NCBI RefSeq assembly: GCF_015708155.1
Contig: NZ_JADDYD010000002.1
Coordinates: forward strand, 1-64,000
Origin: Mycoplasma sp. 'Moose RK'
GTDB lineage: Bacteria; Bacillota_I; Bacilli_A; Mycoplasmatales; Metamycoplasmataceae
Length of the DNA: 64,000 nucleotides
Direction of reading: 5' to 3'
Position 1 is the first letter of the stretch. The number at the start of each line of letters is the position of its first letter. Positions 12,289-22,643 of the stretch are shown here, in pieces. The position numbers and the translations under genes were made by a program. The notes below the pieces were generated by a model that was given only the letters and a program-made list of their open reading frames with translations, had not been told where the DNA came from and searched no databases.

Positions 12289-13272
12289 TTAAAGCCCTAA
12301 TTTTTTCTTAATTTTATTCAAGTTTAAATTAGCAATTTTTGCTGCTCTTTCGGCACCAATTGTTGCCAAAGCATCAATAATAATTGCATTTTGCTGGTAT
12401 TTTTCTTGAATTTCTTCAAGAAAATCAGCAACGATTTGACCAACAGTCTGCTTGAGAAAAAAGTAATCCTTGTCATGAAAAAAAGCAAGGGTTTCTTCCT
12501 GATTTTTGCCACTAAGACCCATAAAAATGTTTAAAAGGTTCGTAATTCCAGGTTTGTTTTCACTAAAGTAAATTTTATTTTCTGAGTCAGTTACGGCTTT
12601 TTGAATTTTTTGAAAAGCAACTTTTGGTGAATCAGTCAGAAAAATTGCCGAATTTTTGTCACTTGTTGATTTGGACATTTTTTTGGTTGGATCGGTTAGC
12701 GACATAATTTTTTTGGTTGCCTGTGAAATTACAGGTTCAGGAATGTTGAAATTAGCGTTGAATTTTTTGTTGAATTTTTCTGCAATATTTCGTGTTAATT
12801 CAAGATGTTGTGCCTGATCGGCGCCAATAGTAACAAAATCAGCGTTGTACAAAAGGATGTCAGCAGCCATTAAAATCGGATAAGTGAGCAAGCCGGTTGG
12901 GATAGTTTCGGTGTTATTTTGTTGTTTTTGTCTTGATTTGTCCTTGAATTGTGTCATTCTTGACAGCTCACCAATTGTTGTTTGTGTTTGAAAAAGTCAG
13001 TATGATTCAGCGTGTGCGCTGACCTCTGATTGAAAAAACAAAGTAGTTTTTTCAGGATCAAAACCGCAAGCAAGGTAGAAAGCAAAAATACTTTTGCGAT
13101 TTTTACTTAATTCTTCGGGCTGAATTGGCAAAGTAAGCGCATGTAAATCGGCAACGAAAATAAAATTTTCGTATTTTTCTTGCAATTCAACGCTTGGTTT
13201 GATTGAACCCAAAAAGTTTCCAATCGTTAATTCACCAGTCGCTGTTATTCCAGTTACCAATCTTTTCTTCAT
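12289..13272 (-). CDS. trpS: Tryptophanyl-tRNA synthetase
   Basis: Protein of 327 residues, the normal TrpRS length. A class I synthetase with the HIGH-like TIGNFLGS near residue 18 and the KMSKS loop (KKMSKSTSDKN). In code 4 organisms tRNA-Trp must read UGA as well as UGG. First gene of the minus-strand unit trpS-thrS-membrane protein. The ATG at 13272 follows an A-rich leader without a strong Shine-Dalgarno sequence. Confidence 0.97.
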
Positions 13273-13290
13273 GTTTTAAAAATTCTATCA

Positions 13291-13325
13291 TATAATGATA
13301 AAAAATAGTAAAAAATGAGTATAAT
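13291..13325. promoter_or_regulatory. Divergent promoter region between trpS and the EIIB-like gene
   Basis: The 65-bp gap between divergent genes holds TATAAT at 13291-13296 and again at 13320-13325 on the plus strand. The second lies only 12 bases before the ATG at 13338, so the first is the more plausible -10 for the rightward operon. The leftward promoter probably lies in the same AT-rich stretch. Confidence 0.45.
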
Positions 13326-13337
13326 TAATGAATTATT

Positions 13338-13727
13338 ATGATTTTTTTTTCAAAAGTAGTTTACCTGTTTTTACAAATCATCACTTTTGGTTTTTTTGGT
13401 AAACTGATTAGCAAAAAACTCAATAAAACAAGGTCTGATTTTCAATATTCAGTCAAACTTGACTTTGAAATCGAGAAATTAATTAATTTGTTAGGGGGTA
13501 AAAAAAATATTGAAAACAGCAGTTACAAGATTTCCCGCTTAATTATAAAATTAAGGACAACTGAAAATTTAGATTTTGAAAAAATCAAACAATTAAAAGG
13601 TGTTTCGGGCGTGGTTGTTGATTTTCAAACTGTGAATTTGATAGTTGGAAGCCGTTCGAAGGTAATTTGCGAAGCAATTGAAAATTTTTCACCTAAAAAA
13701 ACAAAAAATTACGAGGATTTAGTATAA
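13338..13727 (+). CDS. PTS EIIB-like domain protein lacking the phospho-Cys
   Basis: Protein of 129 residues: a hydrophobic segment at residues 4-22, then a single domain shaped like the glucose-family EIIB. The hallmark LINLLGGKKNIEN (48-60) is followed by KISRLIIKL where family members have C-I-T-R-L, then a GVSGVV element and a final NLIVGS. Lys64 sits in the position of the phosphorylated Cys, so it cannot carry phosphate in the usual way. A membrane-anchored regulatory or structural remnant is inferred. It lies 4 bases before the helicase gene, with which it is probably co-transcribed. Confidence 0.65.
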   Translation: MIFFSKVVYLFLQIITFGFFGKLISKKLNKTRSDFQYSVKLDFEIEKLINLLGGKKNIENSSYKISRLIIKLRTTENLDFEKIKQLKGVSGVVVDFQTVNLIVGSRSKVICEAIENFSPKKTKNYEDLV

Positions 13728-13731
13728 AAAA

Positions 13732-16700
13732 ATGGAAAAATTTGACCCAAAAAAAGAAAACCAAAAGTTTCAATCTGGAAACCAAAATGTTAGTTACGAA
13801 CGTTTACTGGCGAATTTAAGTACAATTGAGCGCGCTGATTCAGCACTTTTTACAAGAATTGACAACGAAAATTACATTGATTTGTTTTCAGCGCTCAATC
13901 TTTCTGATTTCAAAAAGCTGCTTTCTTTGCCAATTTCATCGTTTTCACTTGCTAGTTACGAATTTGGTGATTTACTTGAAAAAATTAATGAAACTGCTAA
14001 CAAAGAAGAATTTGTTGAACTTTTTAAGAATAACAATTACAAACTTACAACTGCTGACTTGAAATCATTGGATGCTGATTTTCAGAACGCGAAAACAAAT
14101 ATTACTAACAAAATTAATTACAAAAAACAAACGGGACTAGCAAAATGAAAAAGATTAATTAAAAAATCTTACGATATCTTGCGTGATCGCAACATTTGAC
14201 CTTTACACATCGGTTTTCTTTACATTTCTTTGGCAATTGAGGACCGAAAATTTTTTGGCCCACTTTTTGTTAAAGAATGTGAAGTTTCAATTTCAAGTTC
14301 AGTACCAAATTTGCATGCTGACGGGCACATAAAATTAAATAATAAATTGGCAACATTTTTGAAAAAATTGGACTATCATTTTGATTTTGACTTTGATTTT
14401 TCTGAATTTTCAATTGACGAATTAGTGGAACATTTAAGAAAAATTTTTGAAGATAAGTTTGAAATTCCAAGCATAATTGCCGCTGTTCCCAAAGATGTTG
14501 TTCCCGCTGATGAGACAATTGCTTTTTATCCTGGTGTTGTTCTAGGTTTCTTTAACACTGGTGGATCACATCAGCGCCAAATTATGGAAACAATGATTAA
14601 AACAGGTGAAATTCACAGCTTAATCGATGTAAATATTGACAAAAATATTTACCGAAATAATGTTGAAAAATCGCTTTTTTCGCCTAATTTTAGTAGTTTT
14701 TTCAAAATTCAACCAACTAATTTTACACAGGATTATGCCCATATTTCGGCAATTTTGCAAAACACAATAATTTGAGGGCCCCCAGGGACCGGAAAATCGC
14801 AGACAATCGCCAATATTATTGCCAATATTATTGCTTTAAGCAAAACCGCACTTGTCAGTTCGCAGAAAAAAATTGCCCTTGTTGTTTTGCGTAAAAGATT
14901 AAAAATGATTTCTTATTTTTGTCTTTTTGTGATCAACGAAAAGTTGGAAAATTACAAGGATTTTTACAAACCAATTGAAGAATATGTCGAAATTATCGAG
15001 AATTTTAACCTTAAATCTGAGTTTGGCGAGATCAAAGTTTTTTCAAATGAGGACCGTGAATATTTGGAACTTGCAATGAAAATTTTTCCCGATGAAGAAG
15101 TTCTAAACGACACATTGGAAGCCTATAAAATTATTGAAAATGCCAATAAATTCTTTTCACTTAATGTTGCTGAAGCGATTTTTAAACTATCCAAATCGAT
15201 TAATATTAATCCAAAAAGGTCGCCACGCACACAAACTCAGCTCAAACTTCACATTATTGAGTCAACTTTGAAAAGAAAATTGAAAATTTATGAAAAAGCG
15301 CTTCATGCTGTTTCAAAAGATTTACGTGACGATGTTGACATCATCCTTGCAAATCTAACAAATTATGACGATAATTTGGAAAATATTTACAGTAAAATTG
15401 AAAAATTAAACATTTCAAATTTTGCTAACTTGGAAAATTTCCTCAATTTTGCCACTAAATCCAAAATTGAGGTCATAAGTGACAAAGCGCTTTTTGTTTT
15501 TAAAGCAAAAAAAGTTTTTGAAATGTTAACAAAATTGACAAAAGACGAGGAATTTCAGCAAGATTACAACCGGTTTCGTCTCAGCGTTACCCAGAAAAAG
15601 AAAATGTCACCTTATAAATTTCTTCTTAAACATGCCAAAATTATCAAGACACTTTTTCCTGTTATCATCACAACTCCTGACATTGAATTAGTGATGTTTG
15701 AGAAAAAAGAATTTGATTATGTGATTATTGATGAAGCTTCACAGATGTTTTTAGAAGAGGCTTTGCCACTTTTGTACTATGGAAAAACGAAAATTTTGGT
15801 GGGAGACCATCAGCAAATGCAGCCAGTACGCTGATTTGCTTCTAAAACGAATGAAGAATCAGAAGATGATGCTTTTGCTAACATTGAATCAATTTTAGAA
15901 TATGCTCATTCCAAAGGTGTCTTTAACGTAATGCTTGACAAAAATTATCGTTCAAAGCATGCTTCTTTAATGACTTTTAACTCCAAACATTTTTATGATT
16001 CTGAACTAAAAATTGCCAATAATTATCGTTTTGATGGTACAGATGTGATTGAAGTTCACAATGTGGGTGGGCAGTGAGATGGTCAACAAAACTTAGCAGA
16101 GGCTGAAGCAGTTGTGAAAATAGCGCAGAAGTTTCTGCACAAATTCGAGACAATGATCATTTTGGCCTTTAATAAAAATCAACAAAATGCAATTGAAAAA
16201 ATCATTTTTGATTCTTACCCTGAAATTGAAAAAATGATTTACACTGATAAAATTATTGTCAATAATCTTGAAAATATTCAAGGAGATGAGGCTGATTTAG
16301 TGATAATTTCAGTGGCTTATGATCAAACTGCAAAGTTTGCTTCCACTTATATTGCCCGAAAGGGTGGAAAAAACGCCTTAAATGTGGCAACTTCTCGTGC
16401 TCGCCAAAAAATGATAATTTGCAAATCAATTAATGCAAGTGAAATTCAAAATGCTTCAATTTCTGAAGATTTGGAAATTTTCAAAGCTTGAATTAATTTC
16501 CTTGATCTTGATGTAATTTCACAAGTTCACTATTCACGCAAAATCAAGAGTCAACCTTCACTTTCTAATTTGACAATTACTGGAAAATCAGCCTTTTTCA
16601 ATAAATTTCAACAACAATTTATTGAAGATTTTATAGCAATTTTTCCTGATTTTGAACCAAAAACCAATTTTGTAATTGGAAGTGTGGAAATTGATGTTGC

Positions 16701-16923
16701 AGTATTTGACCAGGGTCAATTTTTATTTGGAATTTTCCTTGATTCACTTGAATATCGCACGCCTCAGCAATTTATTAAATATTTTGATTCGATTAAGTTT
16801 GTTGAAAAAAAAGAATATCCAATTTTAGTGATTAATTTTGTTGAATGAAAACTAAATCAACAAAAAATAATCACAAAAATAAGGGAAAAAATTGTTGCAT
16901 TAAAGGAAGATGACCTTGTTTAA
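13732..16923 (+). CDS. SF1 helicase with C-terminal nuclease-like domain
   Basis: Protein of 1063 residues, continuous under code 4. Walker A is WGPPGTGKSQ (348-357), Walker B is VIIDEAS (664-670), motif III is VGDHQQMQP (about 695), then IQGDEADLV and the arginine-finger motif ATSRARQ (about 885). This layout fits the Upf1/DUF4011-like superfamily 1 helicases. Residues about 975-1045 contain GSVEIDVAVFDQGQFLFGIFLD, resembling the PD-(D/E)XK domain that often ends these proteins; the usual IEcDG is GIFLDS here, so nuclease activity is doubtful. An insertion of about 270 residues between motifs I and II is rich in charged residues. The role is probably nucleic-acid remodelling or repair; the substrate is unknown. 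Its last 14 bases overlap the RNase HIII start. Confidence 0.8.
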
Positions 16924-17650
16924 TTTCGAACTTTATAAGTCAAGTGATCTTGTAATTGGCTGCGATGAAGTTGGCGTAGGTGAATATTTTACAAATTTAA
17001 CAGTTTCTTGTGCTGCTTTTGTTGAAAATGAAGTTGAAAAAGTACTTTTGGCACAAATAGTTGATTCAAAATTACTAACTGAAAAGAAAATAGCTGATCT
17101 TTTTCAGCTTTTAAAGCCAAAAATTACCTTTGAATTCCTTGTTTTGGAAATGGAAGAATATAACAATTTGATCAAAAAAGGTCTGAATTCACATGAAATT
17201 AAGTCTCTTTTGTACTTTAAAATTTTAAGCAAAATTGTGAAAAATTTCGATGGTAAAACCATCAACAAAATTTTTATTGATGGTTTTGTTAGTGAAGCAA
17301 AATTTTTACAATATTTGGAAAAAATTGCCAATTTTGCCAATTTTTCACCTTGAAATCTAGAAAAATATCCTTTGATTTTAGAAAAAAAAGCTGATACAAA
17401 AATTAAACAAGTTGCTGCTGCTTCAATAATTGCCAAATTTGCTTTAAGTCAAAAATTTGCTCAACGACAAGCGAAATGACAAGCAATTTTTCCTGCTGGT
17501 TCCAACCAAATTACCAAAATTGTTGATTTTTGTGTGATGCAAATTAACAAACATGGTGAAGTTTTTTTAGAAAAAAATGTTAAAATGCATTTTAGTATAA
17601 CTAATAAAATTTATGCAAAACTTGTAGAATTAAGGAGTAAAAATGGTTAA
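16910..17650 (+). CDS. rnhC: Ribonuclease HIII
   Basis: Protein of 246 residues. Type 2 RNase H removes RNA from RNA-DNA hybrids. It begins the catalytic domain with GCDEVGVGEY (D, E), followed by VDSKLL, an IDGF segment and KADTK...VAAASIIAK, the order seen in RNase HII/HIII. The DEVGxGEY variant favours HIII over HII. The N-terminal TBP-like domain of full-length HIII (about 310 residues) is absent. Both ends overlap neighbours (14 bases with the helicase, 8 with the next gene), which indicates tight translational coupling. Confidence 0.85.
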
Positions 17651-17939
17651 AAATTTTGCTGATTTAAACGAAAAAATCAGCACAAATCTCAATGTTGCCG
17701 GTGGTGTTGGCCTTGGTGGTTGGATTGGAATCACAATTGCTGTTGGGATAATTTTATTCATTGTGGGTGGAATTATTGCACTTTTTGTTTCCAAAAGAAT
17801 GTTTGAAAAGCAAATTCGCGAAAATCCTCCCATCACCGAAAACATGATTCGTGCAATGTATATGCAAATGGGTCGAAAACCTTCAGAAGCACAAATTCGT
17901 GCAGTGATGCGCTCGGTAAAAGCAGCTAAAAATTCATAA
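17643..17939 (+). CDS. YneF/UPF0154-type single-pass membrane protein
   Basis: Protein of 98 residues with one transmembrane helix (about 24-50, Gly/Ile/Val rich) followed by the conserved cytosolic part: RMFEKQIRENPPITENMIRAMY then MGRKPSEAQI. This is the signature of the UPF0154 (YneF) family of Gram-positive bacteria and mollicutes, function unknown. An AAGGAG ribosome binding site lies 5 bases before the ATG, inside the end of rnhC. Confidence 0.9.
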   Translation: MVKNFADLNEKISTNLNVAGGVGLGGWIGITIAVGIILFIVGGIIALFVSKRMFEKQIRENPPITENMIRAMYMQMGRKPSEAQIRAVMRSVKAAKNS

Positions 17940-17951
17940 AAAGAGGGAAAA

Positions 17952-19469
17952 ATGTCCAAAAAAGTCATTTTAATTATCATTGATGGTCTTGGGATTCGCC
18001 AAGAATCACAAGGAAACGGATTTTTGTTAGCAAAAACACCTGTTTTTGATATGCTTTTCAAAAATTTTCCAAATAGTTTAATTTCTGCTTCAGGTGAAGA
18101 TGTTGGGTTGCCTCAAGGGCAGATGGGAAATAGCGAAGTCGGCCACTTACACATTGGTGCTGGTTTTGTGATTCACACTGGAATTTCAATCATCAATAAT
18201 GCCCTGAAAAATGGGGCTTTTTTTGAAAATGAAAAATTTATTGCTGTTTTTGAACATAGTCTTAAAACAGGATTTCCTGTACAAATTATGGGACTTTTTT
18301 CACCTGGTGGGGTACACTCACACCAAGACCATTTGTTTGCTTTAATTGATTTTGCAAGTAAATTCGGTGTTAAAAAATTGAATATTCACCTTTTTGGTGA
18401 TGGCCGTGATGTTTCGCCACAATCAATAAAACCTTGAATTGGTGAACTTTTAGCAAAAATTAAGGACTTTCCCGATTACAAAATTGCTTCAATTTCTGGC
18501 CGTTTTTATTCAATGGATCGCGACAAAATGTTTGAAAGAATTGAAAAAGGGTTTGATGCTCTTCGTGGTAATGCGAAAAATTCATTCAAAAATGTCCTTG
18601 ATTATGTGGAATCACAATATCAAAAAGGTATTTTTGATGAATTTTTTGAACCGGCAATTTCAAGTGAAATTGCACAAAGAGATTTCTTGAATGACAATCA
18701 TCCTGTCATTTTTTTCAATTTTCGCCCTGATAGAGCAAGGCAACTTTCGCATTTTATTTTAAAGACTAATCTTTATTCAGAAATGCCCAAAAATCCCGTA
18801 AAAATTGATGTTTTTGTTTCAATGATGAAATATGAAGGCATCAATTGTGATGTTGCCTTTGAAGAAGTTAAGGTTGATGAACCGCTAGGAAAAGTTGTTG
18901 CTGAAGCTGGATTAAAGCAATTAAGACTAGCTGAAACGCAAAAATACGCCCATGTTACCTTCTTTTTTGATGGTGGTGTTGAACTTGATTTGCAAAATTC
19001 AGATCGAATTTTGGTTGATTCACTAAAAGTTGAATCATATGCTGACTTTCCGGAAATGTCAGCTGCAAAAATTACTGATAAATTAATCCAAGTAGGTCGA
19101 AATTATGACCTAATTGTGGTTAATTTTGCTAATCCTGACATGGTTGGCCACACCGGAAATTTAGCTGCGACAATTAAAGCAGTTGAGACTTTGGATACAC
19201 AAATTGGTCGGATTTTTTCTTGGGCAAAGGAAAATAATTTCCATCTTTTTATCACTGCTGATCATGGAAACGCTGAATTAACTGAAGACGAAAATGGCAA
19301 TCCATCAACAAAACACACATCTTTTCCGGTGATGTTGATTACAACCGATAAGGATTTAAAGCTTAAAAACGGCACATTGGCAAATATTGCGCCCACAATT
19401 TTGGACTATTTTGGAATTAAAAAAAGTCCAAAAATGGATCAAGATTCCTTGTTAATTAAAGAAAAATAA
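17952..19469 (+). CDS. gpmI: 2,3-bisphosphoglycerate-independent phosphoglycerate mutase
   Basis: Protein of 505 residues, the normal length. It interconverts 3- and 2-phosphoglycerate in glycolysis with two metal ions. Motifs: IIDGLGIR at the start, the catalytic Ser in GQMGNSEVGHLHIG, the substrate region FGDGRDVSP, FRPDRARQ, and the metal site TADHGNAE near the C-terminus. GAGGGAAAA precedes the ATG. It lies 12 bases after the YneF-type gene and probably ends the plus-strand transcription unit. A TTTTTTTG-like stretch follows but no strong terminator hairpin is seen. Confidence 0.97.
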
Positions 19470-19537
19470 CAAAAAAATTTGTATTTTCAAATTTTTTTGT
19501 TCTATATTTTTTTAAAAAAATGAAGGATGATTTACTA

Positions 19538-19750
19538 ATGAACACTATCAGAAGATTTGAAATTAATATAAAATGCGCAAGCTGTCAAGGCGTTTTAGCA
19601 AAGCTTTTTGCTGATTTTCCTGATATTTCTTGAAATCTAAATGTCAGTGCTAAAATTTTGAAAATTACCTGTGATGAAAATAAGTATTCTGATGATTTCA
19701 TAATTAAAAAACTGGCTTCAGTTGGTTATAGTTGTGCTCGGATTGACTAA
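19538..19750 (+). CDS. Small heavy-metal-associated (HMA) domain protein
   Basis: Protein of 70 residues starting MNTIRRFEIN; continuous with one TGA as Trp. It has the beta-alpha-beta-beta-alpha-beta pattern of an HMA domain with the metal-binding CxxC as K-C-A-S-C-Q (residues about 12-17) and the terminal SVGYSCARID. CopZ-like chaperones and the N-terminal domains of copper ATPases look like this. It overlaps the P-type ATPase start by 29 bases, so it is probably its separated metal-binding domain. Metal specificity (copper likely) is inferred. Confidence 0.75.
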
Positions 19751-21779
19751 TTTTTTTGTCTTTTTTAAAAGCAAAAAGTGGACAAAAATAAAAATAATCA
19801 CTGAATTTATTATTTTTATTTTTGTTTTTTCAGTTTTTATTTTTGAAACACTAGTTCATTATCATTTTTTGCGTCTAAAAAATCATGAAAAAATTTTGCT
19901 AGTTTTAGTTTTTCTTCTCTTTTTTCAAGCTATTTTTGTAATTTTTTTGGAAAAAAAATATTTTTTAAGTTACAAAAATATGCTTAAAAAAATCTTCACA
20001 ATGGATTTGTTAATTGCAATTGCAAGTCATGTTTCCTTTTTATATTCAGCAATTTTTTTTATTTACAAACTAGCAACAGGACAACAAAATGCTGTTAATA
20101 TGGAATTTTTTGAGGTTTCAATTGTACTTTTTTTGTTTTTTAATGTAGGAAAATTCATTGAAGAGAAATTGCAAAAAAGTTCAAACCAAGATTTAAAGGA
20201 TCTTTTTAAGTTAAAAAACAAAAACTCCTTCATTCTAGATAATGGTAAAAAAATCCAAATTCCAACGCACAAGATTACAAAAGGACACTGTGTTTTAGTA
20301 TCAAAAGGTGACTCTGTCCCAGTTGATGGACAACTTTTATCAGATTTTGCCATTTTGAACTACCAATCAATTAATGGCGAGCCCTTGCCACTTGAATTTC
20401 ACAAAAATCAGGAAATTCTTTCAGGAAGTGTCAATATTGGTGATACTTTTAAACTTTTGGCAACAAAAAAAGCAAGTGAATCCTTTTTGATGCAAACAAT
20501 TAATCGCCTTGAAAATATTTTTGAATCGCCTTCAAAAATTGAAACTATTTCAAAAAAAATTGTCTCAATTTTCACACCAGCAGTGTTAATTTTGTCGATT
20601 TTTGCATTCATAATTTGACTTACTGTTGGCTATTTGCTTGGTGATTTTCAAAAAATTTATCCAGGTTTTAGTTTGCCGCGAGACTCAAGCCCGCTTTCAG
20701 CTGCAATTTATATTGCAGTTGCTGTTTTAGTAATTTCCTGTCCATGCGCATTCGGAATTGCTGCCCCAATAGCAATTTATTCATCATCAATTTTAGCATC
20801 AAAAAATAAGATTCTTTTTGCAAATTCACAAGTTTATGAACAAATTTTACTTTCAAAAGTGATTATTTTTGACAAAACAGGAACATTAACTTTAGGAATG
20901 CCGAAAGTTGTTGATTTTCAGGGTGATCCAAGTTTACTTTTGCTTGCAAAGCAAATGACACAAAATTCTACACACCCGATTTCTAATGCTATTTTCAATT
21001 TTATTGATCATGAAGTCGAGTTTCTTTTTGCAGAGGAAATTCCAGGTCAAGGTCTAAAATATGTTGATCAGCAGGGAACAATTTGACAAATTTTGTCACA
21101 TGATTTTGCAATAAAAAATAACTTTTTGCAAAATCAAAATTTTTCATTTACTGAAAACGGAAATTACACAGTTTTGGCAAAAAATTACGAAATTGTTGCT
21201 GTTTTTTTAATTAAGGATGAAATCAAAAAAACAGCAAAAGATACAATAAAAAAGCTGCAAAATCAAGGATTTAAATGCATTATTGCCTCTGGCGATAATC
21301 AAAAAAATGTGGCTGATATTGCAAAAAAAGTAGGAATTTCACAATTTTTTGCAAATCTGCAACCACAGGCAAAAGCAAGTTTGGTTGCAGATTTGCAAAA
21401 AAAATCGCCTGTGATTTTTGTTGGCGACGGCATAAATGATGTTTTGGCAACAAAAACAGCAGCTTTATCAATGGCTTTTGAAACCGGATCGGGGCTAAAT
21501 AATTCAATTGCTGATGTTTCACTCCTGAAACCTGATTTGATTTTAGTATACAAGGCAATTGAAATTGTTCGACGAACAAACAAATTAATAAAAATTAATT
21601 TTACATGAGCAATTTTATTTAATTTTTTGTTTGTTCCACTAGCATTTTTAGGCTTTATTTATCCAATTATTGCAATGCTGCTAATGCTTTTTTCATCGAT
21701 TTTTTTAATAATTAATACCTTATTTTTTAAGAAAAGAAATCAAAAATTTTTGTCTAAATCACAAGAACAGGATTTTTAA
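19722..21779 (+). CDS. P1B-type heavy-metal ATPase (copper-like)
   Basis: Protein of 685 residues. Diagnostic motifs are SCPCAFG in the sixth membrane helix (about residue 339), the phosphorylation site DKTGT (about 384), THPIS (the P1B HP motif) and GDGIND (about 568). Eight hydrophobic segments fit P1B topology. There is no HMA domain in the protein itself; the preceding 70-residue gene supplies it. The start is uncertain: TTG at 19722 is used because the first two helices must be included and no ATG lies upstream. Export of copper or a similar metal is inferred from CPC. Four bases upstream of the frame there is no clear Shine-Dalgarno, consistent with coupling. Confidence 0.9.
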
Positions 21780-21938
21780 AACATAAATTAATATACTAAT
21801 TTAGTAAGAATTTTTTTATTTAATATATTTTTTAATAAAATTTTTAAATGAATTTTTTGGCAAAAAGCGTAAGGTTTAGGGGTTATTGTGCAATTAAAAA
21901 AATTTTGTAAAAAAGTTTTTATTTTTAAAAAAATGTTA

Positions 21939-21944
21939 TATAAT
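21939..21944 (+). promoter_or_regulatory. Promoter-like TATAAT in the intergenic region
   Basis: TATAAT preceded by AT-rich sequence, with hairpins just downstream: TTGTTCATA/TATGAACAA at about 21950-21981 and GGTTAAA/TTCTAACC near 21993-22014. It may start an additional short RNA. Confidence 0.35.
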
Positions 21945-22116
21945 TATTTTTGTTCATATGAATTATGTTTGTATGAACAAAAATAATAAATAGGTTAAAA
22001 TTTTTTTTCTAACCACTGTAAACACAAAAACCTTTTGAAATTTGTTAACGTGCCTATTTAATTAAATAAACGCAGTTGACTAAAAAACTAAAAAACTAAA
22101 AAAAATCAAAACATGG

Positions 22117-22122
22117 TATAAT
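22117..22122 (+). promoter_or_regulatory. Promoter -10 of the candidate ncRNA
   Basis: GGTATAAT at 22115-22122, followed about 6 bases later by the structured region. A TTGACT at 22076 is too far upstream for normal spacing. Confidence 0.45.
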
Positions 22123-22127
22123 TGTAT

Positions 22128-22500
22128 CTGCTTGTGTGAATGCCAAAATTTGTACAAGCAACCAACTTTCTTTTTAGACTCATATTTGACTTTTACAAAC
22201 ATCATATTCCATACAATATTTCAATATATAAATCATAAAAAAGTTGGATTTAATTATCACAATAACTTACTTATTTTTTTTTGTTGCTTGTAATTGATTT
22301 GTATTATGTAAAAAATCATATCGTGCATGGTTCGGCTTAAATTAATTTTGGGGCAACTTCTAAATATTTCGCCCCCATGTCCATAAAAGTTACCTAGATT
22401 ATAATAAAAAAGATTTTTAGTTGAGTTTCTATTTTACTTTTGCTCCATTGCACATTATTGTAATATTAGTTTGGAGGCGCCTTGAAAAGGTGCCTTTTTT
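22128..22500 (+). ncRNA. Candidate structured non-coding RNA, about 370 nt, class unknown
   Basis: The 864-bp interval 21780-22643 has no ORF of note on either strand. This part starts 6 bases after a TATAAT and ends in an intrinsic terminator. It contains GCTTGT/ACAAGC near its 5' end, a long-range CCAACTTT.../AAAGTTGG pairing (about 22165-22247), a competing 9-bp ACAAGCAAC/GTTGCTTGT pairing (about 22157 with 22282) and a GC-rich TGGGGC/GCCCCCA hairpin (about 22347-22376), which is unusual in such AT-rich sequence. I looked for and did not find the RNase P (GAGGAAAGTCC), SRP or tmRNA signatures, so no known class is claimed. It lies upstream of nusA on the same strand. Confidence 0.5.
22475..22500 (+). 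terminator. Intrinsic terminator of the candidate ncRNA
   Basis: GGCGCCTT (22476-22483), a GAA loop, AAGGTGCC (22487-22494) and a run of T: a textbook rho-independent terminator, and GC-rich against its surroundings. Confidence 0.85.
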
Positions 22501-22511
22501 ATTTTTTTTTA

Positions 22512-22560
22512 AACATTTTTTTTTTTTTTTTTTGATTTTAAAAAAAAAAAAAAAAATGTT
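22512..22560. repeat. Poly-T/poly-A inverted homopolymer before the nusA promoter
   Basis: 18 T (22516-22533), a short spacer GATTTT, then 17 A (22540-22556), flanked by ACAT and ATGT, so the whole block is one inverted repeat. The A-tract ends 3 bases before the TATAAT at 22560. Confidence 0.9.
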
Positions 22561-22611
22561 ATAATTATTTGTGACTGTCAAAACAAGAGGTTGTCGTTCT
22601 GGCAGCCTCTT
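22560..22611 (+). promoter_or_regulatory. nusA operon promoter with terminator-like leader hairpin
   Basis: TATAAT at 22560-22565 follows directly on the A-tract. The leader then holds an 11-bp GC-rich hairpin (22585-22595 with 22601-22611, two G-U pairs) and a TTGTTTTT tail, ahead of the first gene at 22644. This is the shape of an attenuator or leader terminator. NusA itself acts at such hairpins, so feedback is an attractive inference. Confidence 0.6.
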
Positions 22612-22643
22612 TGTTTTTAAAAACGCACATAAAGGAAAAAATC

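Noticed and set aside
14270-14518. Minus-strand ORF inside the helicase gene
   Set aside because: Shadow of the plus-strand helicase frame with no ribosome binding site.
22128-22500. Identification as RNase P RNA, SRP RNA or tmRNA
   Set aside because: The conserved signatures (GAGGAAAGTCC, the GGAAG apical loop of SRP RNA, a tRNA-like 3' end with CCA) were not found.
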